Shown: piece after piece, positions 51,886 to 61,005 of the stretch | Layout of the letters: each line of letters starts with the position of its first letter | Position numbering within the stretch: the first letter of the stretch is position 1 | Assembly: GCA_947259495.1 (NCBI GenBank) | Contig: CAMYLV010000006.1 | Span: 1 to 64,000 of the forward strand | Source: an uncultured Desulfobacterales bacterium | GTDB taxonomy: Bacteria; Desulfobacterota; Desulfobacteria; Desulfobacterales; JAHEIW01 | DNA: 64,000 nt | Reading direction: 5' to 3' | The notes under the pieces: model-generated | Database searches by the model: none | What the model saw: only the letters and a program-made list of their open reading frames with translations | Told to the model about the DNA's origin: nothing | Made by a program: the position numbers and the translations under genes

Positions 51886-51984
51886 TAGTGGTTGTCAAAA
51901 AAGCGCTTCGTTATTCTAGCGTTTCTTTCTGCGACCACTTATACCGCAATTCCGTATCTCGGAATATTAATATGGAAAGCGGTA
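51886..51984 (-). repeat. Family 1 repeat, inverted and diverged copy
   Basis: Reads TAGTGGTTGTCAAAAAAGCG ... GGAAAGCGGTA on the plus strand. The large hairpin has changed on both sides (AAAAGCGC and AGCGTTTCTTT). It lies in the ~480-bp gap before the small membrane protein gene; nothing else was recognised there. Confidence 0.85.
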
Positions 51985-52223
51985 AAACTGCCGGAGCACG
52001 CATGCGAACTGATAATTTAGTATTCAACTTTCATGCCAATTGGATACTGCAGCGGTTTCTCAAAAAAAATAGGGTTAGCGCGCACCTTGCCCGGATACCA
52101 AAGGGGGATGAAGGGGAAGCAGGTGCTGCCTGTCAATTTTTTGACCGCTCTGGCCGTCGATTGTTTGCTTGACATTGCAGCAGGACGAGGATATCAGAAA
52201 ACGAAACCGGAAAGAATGAAAAG

Positions 52224-52499
52224 ATGGACCTTACCTTAAATTGGCTGGTAGAAATTTGGAAGACATTTAGTACTTGGACTTCCACCCAACCGACATTTAT
52301 TCAGGTAGCCTTCGGCATGGGCCTGTTTTATGGGGTGCTACAGCTATTGCGGCTGTCGTATCGCGTTACTGTTTATACCCTATCGGGATTGTTCGCCGGC
52401 CGCCGCCGGCCACGGACGAAAAAGGATTTCAAACCGCCCAACCGCTCGAAAAAACACGTCACCATGGATGATGACGCCCCCCCGTTTGTTTTCAGATAG
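52224..52499 (+). CDS. Small membrane protein
   Basis: The 91-residue product has one membrane segment at about residues 22-44 (PTFIQVAFGMGLFYGVLQLL) and a basic, Arg/Lys-rich cytosolic tail (RRRPRTKKDFKPP...) ending in DDDAPP. The function is unknown. The ribosome site is weak. Confidence 0.6.
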   Translation: MDLTLNWLVEIWKTFSTWTSTQPTFIQVAFGMGLFYGVLQLLRLSYRVTVYTLSGLFAGRRRPRTKKDFKPPNRSKKHVTMDDDAPPFVFR

Positions 52500-52548
52500 A
52501 ATGCTAACACTCAAATTTTTCGCCGCCGAATTACCGCTTTGAGCATTT

Positions 52549-52651
52549 TACACCGTTTTCCGTAGTAATGTTCCGGAATAAGGAAGTGTGGCATAAGGGG
52601 TTGTAGAAAAAAACGTTTAGAAACTGGAACGTTTTTTTGACAATCCCTATA
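52549..52651 (+). repeat. Family 1 repeat
   Basis: Reads TACACCGTTTTCCGTAGTAAT ... GACAATCCCTATA. It is the GGGGTTG variant. It lies just after the small membrane protein gene and before the end of the alcohol dehydrogenase gene on the other strand. Confidence 0.87.
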
Positions 52652-52695
52652 CCTCCGGCAATTTTTGCCGTCGGCTGACCGCCTGCGCCGTTGTG

Positions 52696-53850
52696 CTAAA
52701 GGGCCATCTGCAGAATTTCCAGTAATTCCGATTCGGTCAGGCGAACCGGATTGCCCTGCATGCTGCTGGCTTTCCGCGACTTGGCCACCGCAGCCGGAAA
52801 ATCGGCTTTGTTCAGGCCGAGGTGTGCCAATGATTCGACCTGAAGCCTTTGACAGAGATCCCTTATCCACGCTATGCCGTCTTCAGCCCGGGCTTCAGTG
52901 CTCTGGGTCAGAATGCGCGCGAGTTCATTATAGCGCTCCAGCACCGGTGAGTGCGCTGCACGTTTGCGCAAGGCCCTAATATTGATGTCCATGACGTGGG
53001 GCAGCAGTGCAGCGCAGATGGCCCCGTGGGCTCCGGAAATCATGCCGCCCAACGGGCCGGCAATGCCGTGAACCGCACCCAGTTTTGCATTGGCAAGGGT
53101 CATTCCGCTGAAAAGACTGGCGAGGCACATATTTTCGCGGGCACTGCGGTCGTTTCCATTCTCATAGGCGCGCTGCAGCGAATGGGCACTGCGGTGCAGT
53201 CCTTCGCGGCAGATACCGTCGGTTAAGGCATTGGACTGGTTGGAGACAAATGCTTCCATGAGCTGGGTGAAGGCATCCAGACCGGTGACAGCCGTGATCA
53301 CAGGCGGTAATGAAAGCGTCAAATCGGGGTCGATCACTGCCAAATCCGGCATCATGAACGGACTGCGCATACTGACTTTGACCCGGTGTTGCGATGAACC
53401 CAGCACGGCGTTGCGGGTCACTTCTGATCCGGTTCCGGCCGTGGTCGGTATGGCAATGTACGGGGCAGAAGGATGAACCAGAGGACGGGCCCTGCCGATG
53501 ACTTCCAGGTAATCTGCCGGCCGGCCGCCATTGGTGATTAATGCGGCAACGACTTTGCCCGTGTCAATGACACTGCCGCCGCCGATACCGATGACCAGAT
53601 CACATTCAGCGCGGCGGGCTTTGCGCACCGCTTCGAGGGCCATATCGACAGTGGGCTCTGCGGTTACCGAGTACCGGGCTATTTCCATGTCCTCCCCGGC
53701 CAGGGCATCTATCAACGCGGATGCCCGCGCTGGGCTGCGGCCGGTCAACAGCAGGGGCCGGTGCCCCATCTCCGCTGCCAGCGGGGCAATATCGTTTACG
53801 GTGCCGGGGCCAAAAATAATTTGATTGGCTGTGGAAAATTGAAATCTCAT
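52696..53850 (-). CDS. Iron-containing alcohol dehydrogenase family protein
   Basis: The 384-residue protein has the family order: nucleotide-binding GIGGGSVIDTGK near residue 90, IPTTAGTGSEVT near 133, metal-binding Asp in VTGLDAFTQLMEAF and His in AVHGIAGPLGG and GAHGAICAALLPHV. In the first metal site the second ligand is Gln in place of His (DAFTQ for DAFTH), a known variation in one branch of the family. It would be a cytosolic NAD(P)-dependent alcohol or aldehyde dehydrogenase; the substrate is unclear. Confidence 0.9.
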   Translation of the reverse strand: MRFQFSTANQIIFGPGTVNDIAPLAAEMGHRPLLLTGRSPARASALIDALAGEDMEIARYSVTAEPTVDMALEAVRKARRAECDLVIGIGGGSVIDTGKVVAALITNGGRPADYLEVIGRARPLVHPSAPYIAIPTTAGTGSEVTRNAVLGSSQHRVKVSMRSPFMMPDLAVIDPDLTLSLPPVITAVTGLDAFTQLMEAFVSNQSNALTDGICREGLHRSAHSLQRAYENGNDRSARENMCLASLFSGMTLANAKLGAVHGIAGPLGGMISGAHGAICAALLPHVMDINIRALRKRAAHSPVLERYNELARILTQSTEARAEDGIAWIRDLCQRLQVESLAHLGLNKADFPAAVAKSRKASSMQGNPVRLTESELLEILQMAL

Positions 53851-54225
53851 TTTCTGCTATCTTCCAGGAAGCAATAACCGGTTTCTTATCACCTTATCGG
53901 CTGCAATTCAAACCGGCTGCAGCTGCTTCATTTGACATTTTAGGGCAAAATAATTGACGATAATTGTCATTTTTATATGTTTTATTGCACTTAGGAATTC
54001 AATAAATATTTAATATAATTATTAAATATTTAAAAATCAATTTTGGCACAGATATTGTAGTGTTGCGATAGTAAAATTAAATCAGTTTAAAACTTCTCAG
54101 ATGCACGTGCATCTTCTTATTCGGGCTCTCACAACCATACATGATGGAGTATGTTCCGGTTGGAATAACGGCATTTCGGGAAGTTTTAATTTTTTTAAAT
54201 AATGCTACTCGGTTTTGGGGGGCAA
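53851..54225. other. AT-rich intergenic region
   Basis: A very AT-rich stretch (about 53950-54060) lies between the divergent alcohol dehydrogenase and flagellar-rod-like genes. It holds the candidate sigma-54 site at 54044-54059. No gene was seen. Confidence 0.55.
54044..54059 (+). promoter_or_regulatory. Candidate sigma-54 promoter
   Basis: TGGCACAGATATTGTA matches the -24/-12 consensus (TGGCACG-N4-TTGCW) with correct spacing, except A for G and T for C in the -12 GC. It lies ~170 bases upstream of a flagellar-rod-like gene, a class often read by sigma-54 RNA polymerase. The changed -12 GC lowers confidence. Confidence 0.35.
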
Positions 54226-54579
54226 ATGATTTCAGCATTAAACGGCACCATATCCGCTTTAAGAGCTTTTGTCACAAAGCTGGGAGTCACGGCTGACAAC
54301 ATTGCCAACGTAAACACGGATGGATTCAAGCGAAACCGCGCAATACTGCATGCCGATCACAACGGGGGTGTTCGGGTGGAAATTAAAAGGGATGATAGCC
54401 CGGGCTTTCGTTATGATGTCATCGAAAACAATAAAAAGGTTGACAAGGAGACCTCCAATGTTGACCTGACGGAAGAGATTCCGAATTTAATGGTCACCAA
54501 GCGGGCCTATCAGGCAAACTTAAAATCCCTTGAGGCTCAGGATGAAATGCTGGGCTCCCTCCTGGATACCGTCGGTTAA
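54226..54579 (+). CDS. Flagellar rod-like protein (FlgC/FlgG family ends), orphan
   Basis: The 117-residue protein has the N-terminal rod motif (ADNIANVNTDGFKR) and the C-terminal rod domain (VDLTEEIPNLMVTKRAYQANLKSLEAQDEMLGSLLD). The middle is only ~50 residues, shorter than in FlgC or FlgG. It is exported by the flagellar type III system in normal cases. No other flagellar gene is in the window. I take ATG 54226, just after GGGGGG, rather than the earlier in-frame start at 54202. Confidence 0.8.
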   Translation: MISALNGTISALRAFVTKLGVTADNIANVNTDGFKRNRAILHADHNGGVRVEIKRDDSPGFRYDVIENNKKVDKETSNVDLTEEIPNLMVTKRAYQANLKSLEAQDEMLGSLLDTVG

Positions 54580-54636
54580 AAAAGCCTCTTTTTGCTAACC
54601 AGCGCCTTTATCCGCCCTTTTTTCTGTTGGTTGGAA

Positions 54637-55035
54637 TTAAGTTCCAGATGTTATCTTTCCTTTTGCGACATCACGGTCCACCAATTTATGCAATTCCTCA
54701 ATGTGGTGGGATTCCTGGGTGATAATATTTTCCAGAAAATTAAGGGTTTCATTGTCGGCGATAAACGGTCGCAACATCTTGTAAAATATGACTTTGTCAT
54801 TTTCAAATTCAATGGCCAACAAGAGTAATTCCGTCAGCCGGTTAATTTCGCTGAAGTCAGCCTCTTTCAGGGAAAAACTCTGTTTACCCAGTACATCGCT
54901 GAGCAGGGATTTTCCCATGGCTTCGACCGCCGGGTCTTTGACCTGCGGATCAATGGTCTTTTTTAACTGACCAAACCATGCAGCATGCTCGACCATTAAA
55001 AACATTTTCTTTGAAATCTCCTCTTCTGCCGGCAT
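54637..55035 (-). CDS. Ferritin-like/rubrerythrin-type helical protein
   Basis: The 132-residue protein is all-helical, with LLLLAIEFENDKVIFYKML in one helix and ENIITQESHHIEELHKL in the next, patterns of a rubrerythrin-like four-helix bundle with possible Glu/His metal ligands. It lacks a rubredoxin tail. The start at 55035 has no ribosome site, while Met11 (55005) has GAGGAG before it at 12 bases; either is possible. Confidence 0.65.
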   Translation of the reverse strand: MPAEEEISKKMFLMVEHAAWFGQLKKTIDPQVKDPAVEAMGKSLLSDVLGKQSFSLKEADFSEINRLTELLLLAIEFENDKVIFYKMLRPFIADNETLNFLENIITQESHHIEELHKLVDRDVAKGKITSGT

Positions 55036-55276
55036 TTTTTAAAATGCCCAAAGACCCCTGATTTTGGATGACCTATTTCGGTCTTACAGGGTCAGTCGTC
55101 GAAACCCGCTCGAATCTTTCAGCTATCGTCGAATCTGTCCCCATTAACGATCTGCAGCGCCTCTGAGGTCTCGTTTTGCAGGGTTGCTTTTCTTGTAATC
55201 CTATATTAAACAGCGGGGCATGACAGCTTTGGATTCAAAACCTGTGTGTTCATCATTTTGACAAGGAGTGTAATCG

Positions 55277-56161
55277 ATGCCTTCTAAAAAGTCTAAGCCG
55301 AAGCCCCGCTTTTTCATTTCAGCCCACGATGATGCCCAATCGGCCCGTCCGCATATTGATTCACCGCAATGCCGCTCGTCTTCCTACCGGCTGGCATACC
55401 AGGATGATGAATTTATTTTGCGGGATGAGCTGCGCCCGGTACGATTACAGCTGGAGTTACTAAAACCCGAGCTGATTTTGCAGGAGAATCATATTGAATC
55501 AACGGTGGTTGTCTTCGGCAGTGCGCGCATTCCGGATCCGGCAACAGCCGAAGCCCGGCTGGTTTCCGCTGAAGCCCTGTACCGCAAAAATAAAAACGAT
55601 GATACCCTTAAACAAAAAGTTGATATCGCGCGGCGTGCTCTGGCCAACAGCAAATATTATGAAGAAGCCCGCAAACTCGGCGGCCTTATTTCCAGCAACA
55701 CCGCTAAAGACAAAATGGTGGTCATAACCGGTGGGGGACCCGGCATAATGGAGGCTGCCAATCGCGGCGCCCATGAGGCGGGCATCCCCAGCATCGGCAT
55801 GAACGTTGTGCTGCCCTTTGAACAGGCGCCCAATCCCTATATCACCCCTGAATTAACCTTTCAGTTTCATTATTTTGCGATACGTAAAATGCATCTTCTG
55901 ATGCGGGCCCGGGCCCTGGCGGCTTTCCCGGGCGGGTTCGGTACCCTGGATGAGCTTTTTGAGACCCTGACCTTGATTCAGACCCAAAAAGTGACGTCCA
56001 TACCGATCCTGCTGTTTGGCCAGGAATTCTGGGAGCGGGTGATCGATTTTAATGCCCTGGTAGCGGAGGGCACCATTTCACCCAAAGATTTGAATCTTTT
56101 TCAATATGTTGAAACCGCCGAAGAGGCCTGGAAAATCATATCCGGGGTTAATCCCGCTTAA
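55277..56161 (+). CDS. LOG family protein (Rossmann, phosphoribohydrolase type)
   Basis: The 294-residue protein has a ~60-residue basic N-terminal extension and then the LOG domain: VVFGSARIP, TGGGPGIMEAANRGA, and the active-site motif PGGFGTLDELFE with an Arg/Lys (IRKMHLLMRAR) before it. LOG proteins hydrolyse nucleoside monophosphates such as cytokinin ribotides or AMP. The extra helical insert (residues ~85-130) is of the long type. AAGGAGTG precedes the ATG. Confidence 0.88.
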   Translation: MPSKKSKPKPRFFISAHDDAQSARPHIDSPQCRSSSYRLAYQDDEFILRDELRPVRLQLELLKPELILQENHIESTVVVFGSARIPDPATAEARLVSAEALYRKNKNDDTLKQKVDIARRALANSKYYEEARKLGGLISSNTAKDKMVVITGGGPGIMEAANRGAHEAGIPSIGMNVVLPFEQAPNPYITPELTFQFHYFAIRKMHLLMRARALAAFPGGFGTLDELFETLTLIQTQKVTSIPILLFGQEFWERVIDFNALVAEGTISPKDLNLFQYVETAEEAWKIISGVNPA

Positions 56162-56284
56162 ATCTTTCTTGATTTTTTCGGCCTGCAGATTCTCATGTCC
56201 GGCCCCGGCCGCTTCTCTGGTAAATTTTTTGCCCGGCTGATTCCGCTTGCGTTTGTGACGTTTTTATCTGTCATTGTTCAGCGC

Positions 56285-56893
56285 TTATGCTGAGCGCATA
56301 CAGTGTATCCAGCCCTCGTTTGCCATTTTGGTCAACTCGCCGCTGCCGGTATAAATCGTGGTTTGCGCCGGTATGGTGGAACCGAGGCGCTTCAGGCTGA
56401 AATGCATCAGCGACATGCTGCTGGGTCCCCAGATTTGACCGTAGCCTTTTTTTAGCAGGGTGCTGCCGCTAAACAGGGCATCAGCCTCCCTGATCCAAAA
56501 ACAGACAGAGCCTTTTGTATGGCCGGCCGTCAGCAAAACGCGTATGTCAAGATTTCCCAGTTTGAGGGTGTCGTTGTCATTCAGAATCTGGTCCGGCTCG
56601 GTGTCGACGTCTGTTTCTTTGAGATGCTGGTACTCATATTCGTGTAGGCAAAAGGTTGCACCGAATTTTTGTTTAAGCAATGGCAGCGCCTGCACATGGG
56701 ATTGGTGGGCATGCGTGACCAGCACGTATTTCAAGGCCAGACCCCGTTCCTCTAATATCTGACCAACCTCATCGATCGCCTCGGAGACATCGATCGTGGC
56801 CGTTTCACGGCCACTGATCAAAAGATACTGGTTTTGGCCCGACTGCGATACGAAGTGTTTTACTTCCAAATTGCCTTTGTCTTTTAGTTTCAT
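56285..56893 (-). CDS. Metallo-beta-lactamase-fold protein with altered metal ligands
   Basis: The 202-residue protein has the MBL order with THAHQSH (His61, His63, His66) and AGHTKGS, but Ser65 replaces the Asp of HxHxDH, SGSTL replaces the bridging GDTL Asp, and TGSGE replaces the last GHG His. One metal site may remain, the second is probably lost. Lengths and fold are normal. The ATG at 56893 directly abuts a partial family-1 repeat, which forms the upstream DNA; an in-frame ATG at 56905 lies in the repeat. No ribosome site is seen. Confidence 0.75.
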   Translation of the reverse strand: MKLKDKGNLEVKHFVSQSGQNQYLLISGRETATIDVSEAIDEVGQILEERGLALKYVLVTHAHQSHVQALPLLKQKFGATFCLHEYEYQHLKETDVDTEPDQILNDNDTLKLGNLDIRVLLTAGHTKGSVCFWIREADALFSGSTLLKKGYGQIWGPSSMSLMHFSLKRLGSTIPAQTTIYTGSGELTKMANEGWIHCMRSA

Positions 56894-56952
56894 TTTGACA
56901 ACCACTTATGCCCCACTGCCGTATATCGAAACACTATTATGGAAAGCGGTAT
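56894..56952 (-). repeat. Family 1 repeat, partial inverted copy
   Basis: Contains GACAACCACTTATGCCCCACT ... GGAAAGCGGTATA on the plus strand, that is the small hairpin module and part of one arm of the large one. The gene start at 56893 lies where the rest of the element should be. The remaining gap to 57240 holds nothing recognised. Confidence 0.8.
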
Positions 56953-57240
56953 AATGTGGTTTTGTTCATTACGTGAAGCTTCTGGCGGTCTCTTTCAATT
57001 TCAGCGTTGTCCCATCATGCTAAAATTTTTGACAATTTTCAAGCATTTCGCTAAAAAGAACACCCGCCGGTGCTGACCGCAAGCATCGGTGCCGATTGAT
57101 GGAAAACCGACGCGGAACTGGATTTGACCGCTAATATGTAGTGCTTAGTGTATACTATACGACCGATCAAAACTTGAATCAAATCATGGCCCTGCCGTAA
57201 CCGGGCATTGTCGATGCTGTCTGAATAGAAGGAGGCGCAG

Positions 57241-58917
57241 ATGGATTATGAAAATTTTTTAACCAATATCTATTTTGGCCGGTTGGATCCTGAACCGTTT
57301 GATCGCTTCAGCGATTTTGAGGCCAATGAAACCACCCGGGGTATTATTCGCAAATTTCTTGAAGCGAATTCAGAATATCCGGCGTCCCTTCTGGAAGAGC
57401 AGGGGATGGTACCTGCTGATTTAATGGAGAAACTAGGCCGCAATGATTTTTTCGGCCTCACGATTCCCCGGGAATACGGCGGGGTCGGGCTGAGCCTGAA
57501 CCAGTATCTGCATGTCGTCGAAACACTGGCGAGTCAAAATATGTCGTTGGGGATACTCGCACTGGCCCATCTTTCGATCGGCATAAAGGGTATTGTGCTG
57601 TTTGGCACCGAGGAACAGAAACATAAATATCTGGCTCCGGCGGCCACCGGTGATATGATTTTTTCTTATGCACTGACCGAGCCGCAGACGGGTTCGGATG
57701 CGCAAAACATCGAAACCGTTGCCACCGAATCCGAAGACGGCCGGCATTTTATCCTCAATGGAACCAAGACCTACATTACCAATGCCAATTATGCCGGCGG
57801 GTTAACGGTATTTGCGCAGATGGATCCAGCCCGGCCCGGATACATGGGCGCCTTTATTGTCGAAACCGTCTGGGATGGTGTCAAGATCGGCAAGGATATG
57901 CCCAAAATGGGGCTCAAGGCCAGCTCCACCGCTACCATCCGGTTTAAAGATGTAAAGGTTCCCCGGGAGAATCTGCTGGGTCGACCCGGTGACGGATTTA
58001 AGATCGCCATGGTCATTTTAAATTACGGACGGATGGCGCTGGGAGCGGCATCGTCCGGCATGATGAAACAGTCGCTGCTGGATATGAACGATCGGGCCGC
58101 CAGCCGCACACAGTTTGGCGTTCCGATCAATCAATTTGAGCTCATTCAGGAAAAAATGGTTAAAGCCAAAGTTCACGGATATGTGGCCTCTGCGATGACG
58201 GCTTTTACCGCCGGAATGCTCGAAACCAACCCCACCGCTCTGGTGGCAATGGAAAGCTCGCATTGCAAACTGTTTGGCACCACCCGTGCCTGGGATGTCA
58301 TTTACGATACCCTCCAGGTTGCCGGCGGCTCCGGTTATCTGACCACCCAGCCCTATGAAAAACGAATGCGCGATTTTCGGGTAACCACCATTTTCGAAGG
58401 GACAACCGAAATTCATTCGATTTATCCGGCCATGTTCGTTTTGCGAACGTTAAGCAAACGCATTCAGGCGCAAACATCCGGCCGGTTGTCGCAATTTATC
58501 ACCCTGGTTAAAGAGATGTTTAAGCGCAGCAGCTGGCCCCTGGTGTTTAATGATAAACGCATGAACCGCGCGGCCCGCTTTGCGAGGTCAAGTGCGCGCC
58601 GGATTCGCCTGATGATTTTGGCGGGCTTTTTAACATATGGGCGCTCGATCACGCAAAAGCAATTTTTCCTGCGCCGCATTACCACCTTGAGCCTGTACCT
58701 ATACGGGGTCATTGCCGTGCTGGCTAAAGTTGAAGCCGCCCGAAAATCCGGACACGCCATTGCGGCTGACCTTGATATTCTGGCCTACTTTCTTGAAGAG
58801 GCCCGCCAGGCTCAGAAACTGAATCGGCGACTGTTTTCCACCCCCCAGGAAAAGCTTCATCACAAAATCACATCCGAGATTGTCAGCAGAAAAGATGTCG
58901 ACTGGTTTGACGCCTGA
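57241..58917 (+). CDS. Acyl-CoA dehydrogenase (long form, VLCAD/ACAD9-like)
   Basis: The 558-residue protein has the acyl-CoA dehydrogenase N, middle and C domains (FSYALTEPQTGSDA, PKMGLKASSTATIRFKDVKVP, QVAGGSGYL) and the catalytic Glu386 in IFEGTTEIH. An extra ~140-residue C-terminal helical domain (from RTLSKR) resembles that of very-long-chain and ACAD9-type enzymes, which dimerise and bind membranes. It oxidises acyl-CoA with FAD and passes electrons to ETF. AAGGAGG precedes the ATG. Confidence 0.92.
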   Translation: MDYENFLTNIYFGRLDPEPFDRFSDFEANETTRGIIRKFLEANSEYPASLLEEQGMVPADLMEKLGRNDFFGLTIPREYGGVGLSLNQYLHVVETLASQNMSLGILALAHLSIGIKGIVLFGTEEQKHKYLAPAATGDMIFSYALTEPQTGSDAQNIETVATESEDGRHFILNGTKTYITNANYAGGLTVFAQMDPARPGYMGAFIVETVWDGVKIGKDMPKMGLKASSTATIRFKDVKVPRENLLGRPGDGFKIAMVILNYGRMALGAASSGMMKQSLLDMNDRAASRTQFGVPINQFELIQEKMVKAKVHGYVASAMTAFTAGMLETNPTALVAMESSHCKLFGTTRAWDVIYDTLQVAGGSGYLTTQPYEKRMRDFRVTTIFEGTTEIHSIYPAMFVLRTLSKRIQAQTSGRLSQFITLVKEMFKRSSWPLVFNDKRMNRAARFARSSARRIRLMILAGFLTYGRSITQKQFFLRRITTLSLYLYGVIAVLAKVEAARKSGHAIAADLDILAYFLEEARQAQKLNRRLFSTPQEKLHHKITSEIVSRKDVDWFDA

Positions 58918-59040
58918 TGCGTCTTACAGACAACGGATTTTGATTTACAGGCAAAGATTCAATGGTTATGTTACAAACGTTTCCGAAAAAATAAGCCGAC
59001 GTGCATCAGAGAGGCCTGAAACGGCCGGAGGGAGGCACCC

Positions 59041-59757
59041 ATGAATCGGATTAGCATAGCAGCAATGATACTGGCTGTCCTGGGGTTTACCGGTTTTATA
59101 GCTCCAGCAGCCAGCGCCGACATTTACTCCTGGACGGATGAAAACGGCGTCAGATATTTTACCAACCACGCGCCGCCGAAACATGCCAAGCTTTTGATTA
59201 AATCACCCGAGATTCCGCATGATGAAGAGGCCCATCGTGAGCGCCTTGAAGAGGACAGGCTTGCGGCGGCCAGACATGAACTGGCGGAAAGAGAAGCCTT
59301 TTTGCTGCAACAGCAGCAGGAGGCTGAGCGGCGAATTGCGGCCGCCAATGCACGTGCTGATGCGGCGCTGCAGGAAGCCGATAAGATATTACAGGAAGCT
59401 GAGGCAGCAGCCGAAAGCGTCGATTACGATCGTTGGGGCAGTTACGGGTATTCTTATCCCTATTACCGCATTGGCCCAAGATACCCCTATTCAAGCTATA
59501 AACGCTATAATCTGGGTCTGTATCGCACGTATCCTTATAATTACAAGCGGCATCCCTCCAAGTATAGACACCATAATAAATACAGGCGGCATTCCGCTAA
59601 ATATGAGAACTTTAACAAGCGCCCTTCAAAAGGAATTAATCATAACCGTCACTACCGCTCACGCAGCGTCAGAAGCCATGACTCCCTGACGCGCGGGCGA
59701 TACACTTCGCACCGATCACGGGCCGCGGCCTTTCGGGGACGGCATGGTCGCTTCTGA
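59041..59757 (+). CDS. Exported DUF4124-type protein with Tyr/Arg-rich tail
   Basis: The 238-residue product has a signal peptide ending ASADI, a DUF4124 domain (IYSWTDENGVRYFTNHAPP), an Ala/Glu-rich coiled coil (residues 70-125) and a C-terminal region rich in Tyr, Arg, His and Lys. The composition suggests an envelope or nucleic-acid or polymer-binding surface protein. A GGAGG lies close to the ATG. The last part resembles low-complexity cell-surface proteins. Confidence 0.8.
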   Translation: MNRISIAAMILAVLGFTGFIAPAASADIYSWTDENGVRYFTNHAPPKHAKLLIKSPEIPHDEEAHRERLEEDRLAAARHELAEREAFLLQQQQEAERRIAAANARADAALQEADKILQEAEAAAESVDYDRWGSYGYSYPYYRIGPRYPYSSYKRYNLGLYRTYPYNYKRHPSKYRHHNKYRRHSAKYENFNKRPSKGINHNRHYRSRSVRSHDSLTRGRYTSHRSRAAAFRGRHGRF

Positions 59758-59821
59758 TTGTTTAGGGAGAACGGTTTTTGCTGAGAGGAAGGCATGCAAG
59801 AAACCCGCAACGGTCCGGCCG

Positions 59822-60688
59822 TTATTTGGGCTGCAAAAAGTCCTGAATATTTATGATTTTCTCGCCGGACTTGAGGGCGCCCTTCATTTCGGCGGCTGTC
59901 CCTCTTACCTTAGCCTTTTGTAACTGCTTGACGACTGCCTGAAGCTCAGCATTGTTTTGAATCAGTTGTTCGATCTGGACCTGCAGTTTTTCCCAGCTGG
60001 TTTCCAGATCTTCGGTGCTGAGTTCAAAGCCGCCCAGCGCGCCGAGCAATTTTCCCAGGTGGGCTAAAATTCCAAAGTGGGTTGTGCCCTGCAGATAATA
60101 TGGGCAGTGGCACCATAAGCTCATGCAGGCATGGTTTCTTTTCGATCCTTCCGAATGGATGATGGAATGAATGGCGCTGGGCCCCTGATAGGTAATTGCA
60201 GTTACGCCTTTTTTTTGTAAAATCGAAGACAGAGCCGTGTTGGACGCGATTGCCGAAATTATTCTGTCCGTGTGCAGGACATGGTCATACATACTGCCCA
60301 TGGTGATAATGGATTCAACCTTGAGCTTTTCGCAAAGACTGTAAAATTCCTCAACAAAACCGACCCACCTGAGGTTGGGCTCGTCGGCCTGCAGAATCAC
60401 CAGGTCGGGTTCATCCGGTGCTGTGTGCGCGGCATAAAAAACGCCTTCCGGTGGTGAAAAGCGCTTCATGACCCCTTCCTCTATATGCACCACAGGTCGC
60501 ATTTCGTCATAGCGGTAATAGGCATCGGGGTCCATTACGGCAAATCGTTGTGCTTTTAACGTGCGAATCAGGTAAGCGGCCATACCGCTTGATATTTTCA
60601 GCGCATTGCCCCAGCCGTCAAATCCGGCAATCAACAACGGATTTTTTACATCGGGCAATTCCTGGATTTGGATACCATCTGCACGCAT
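59822..60688 (-). CDS. PAC2 family protein
   Basis: The 288-residue protein matches the PAC2 (proteasome assembly chaperone) family: NPLLIAGFDGWGNALKISSGMA, a central MGSMYDHVLHTD and GPSAIHSI segments. A coiled-coil region occupies about 225-265. The bacterial role is unknown; the fold is an ATP-grasp-less alpha/beta. It is divergent from the carboxylesterase gene with a repeat in between. Confidence 0.85.
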   Translation of the reverse strand: MRADGIQIQELPDVKNPLLIAGFDGWGNALKISSGMAAYLIRTLKAQRFAVMDPDAYYRYDEMRPVVHIEEGVMKRFSPPEGVFYAAHTAPDEPDLVILQADEPNLRWVGFVEEFYSLCEKLKVESIITMGSMYDHVLHTDRIISAIASNTALSSILQKKGVTAITYQGPSAIHSIIHSEGSKRNHACMSLWCHCPYYLQGTTHFGILAHLGKLLGALGGFELSTEDLETSWEKLQVQIEQLIQNNAELQAVVKQLQKAKVRGTAAEMKGALKSGEKIINIQDFLQPK

Positions 60689-60749
60689 ATATGCAATTTG
60701 ACATTCGCATACTTAATTGTCAAGGTGATCATCTGTCGCTAAAAGAATA

Positions 60750-60860
60750 ATAAAACCACAAAGACACAAAGGGCACAAAGTTCACAAAAATAAATTAAAT
60801 CTGATTTTATGAAAACCGTCTTCGTGTGCTTCGTGTTCTTCGTGGTGAAAACAATATCAT
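60750..60860. repeat. Degenerate heptad palindrome (ACAAAG / CTTCGTG type)
   Basis: CCACAAAGACACAAAGGGCACAAAG in the left part and CGTCTTCGTGTGCTTCGTGTTC in the right part form a loose inverted repeat in the gap between the PAC2 and carboxylesterase genes. The same kind of DNA is at 25470-25612 and 51410-51510. Confidence 0.7.
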
Positions 60861-61005
60861 TTGTTCATTTCATATCCATAAAAGATTTCATGAATGACAA
60901 TTCTCGTATTTCTAATGGGTTAAGATACATGTCATCTCTTCGGGTCTTCGGGTCTTAGTGTCTTAGTGGCAAAACATGTATGTATGGAACAAGGAGGAAA
61001 TCAAA

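Noticed and set aside
57124-57156. TTGACC and TATACT before the acyl-CoA dehydrogenase gene
   Set aside because: The spacing is about 21 bases, too long for a normal promoter.
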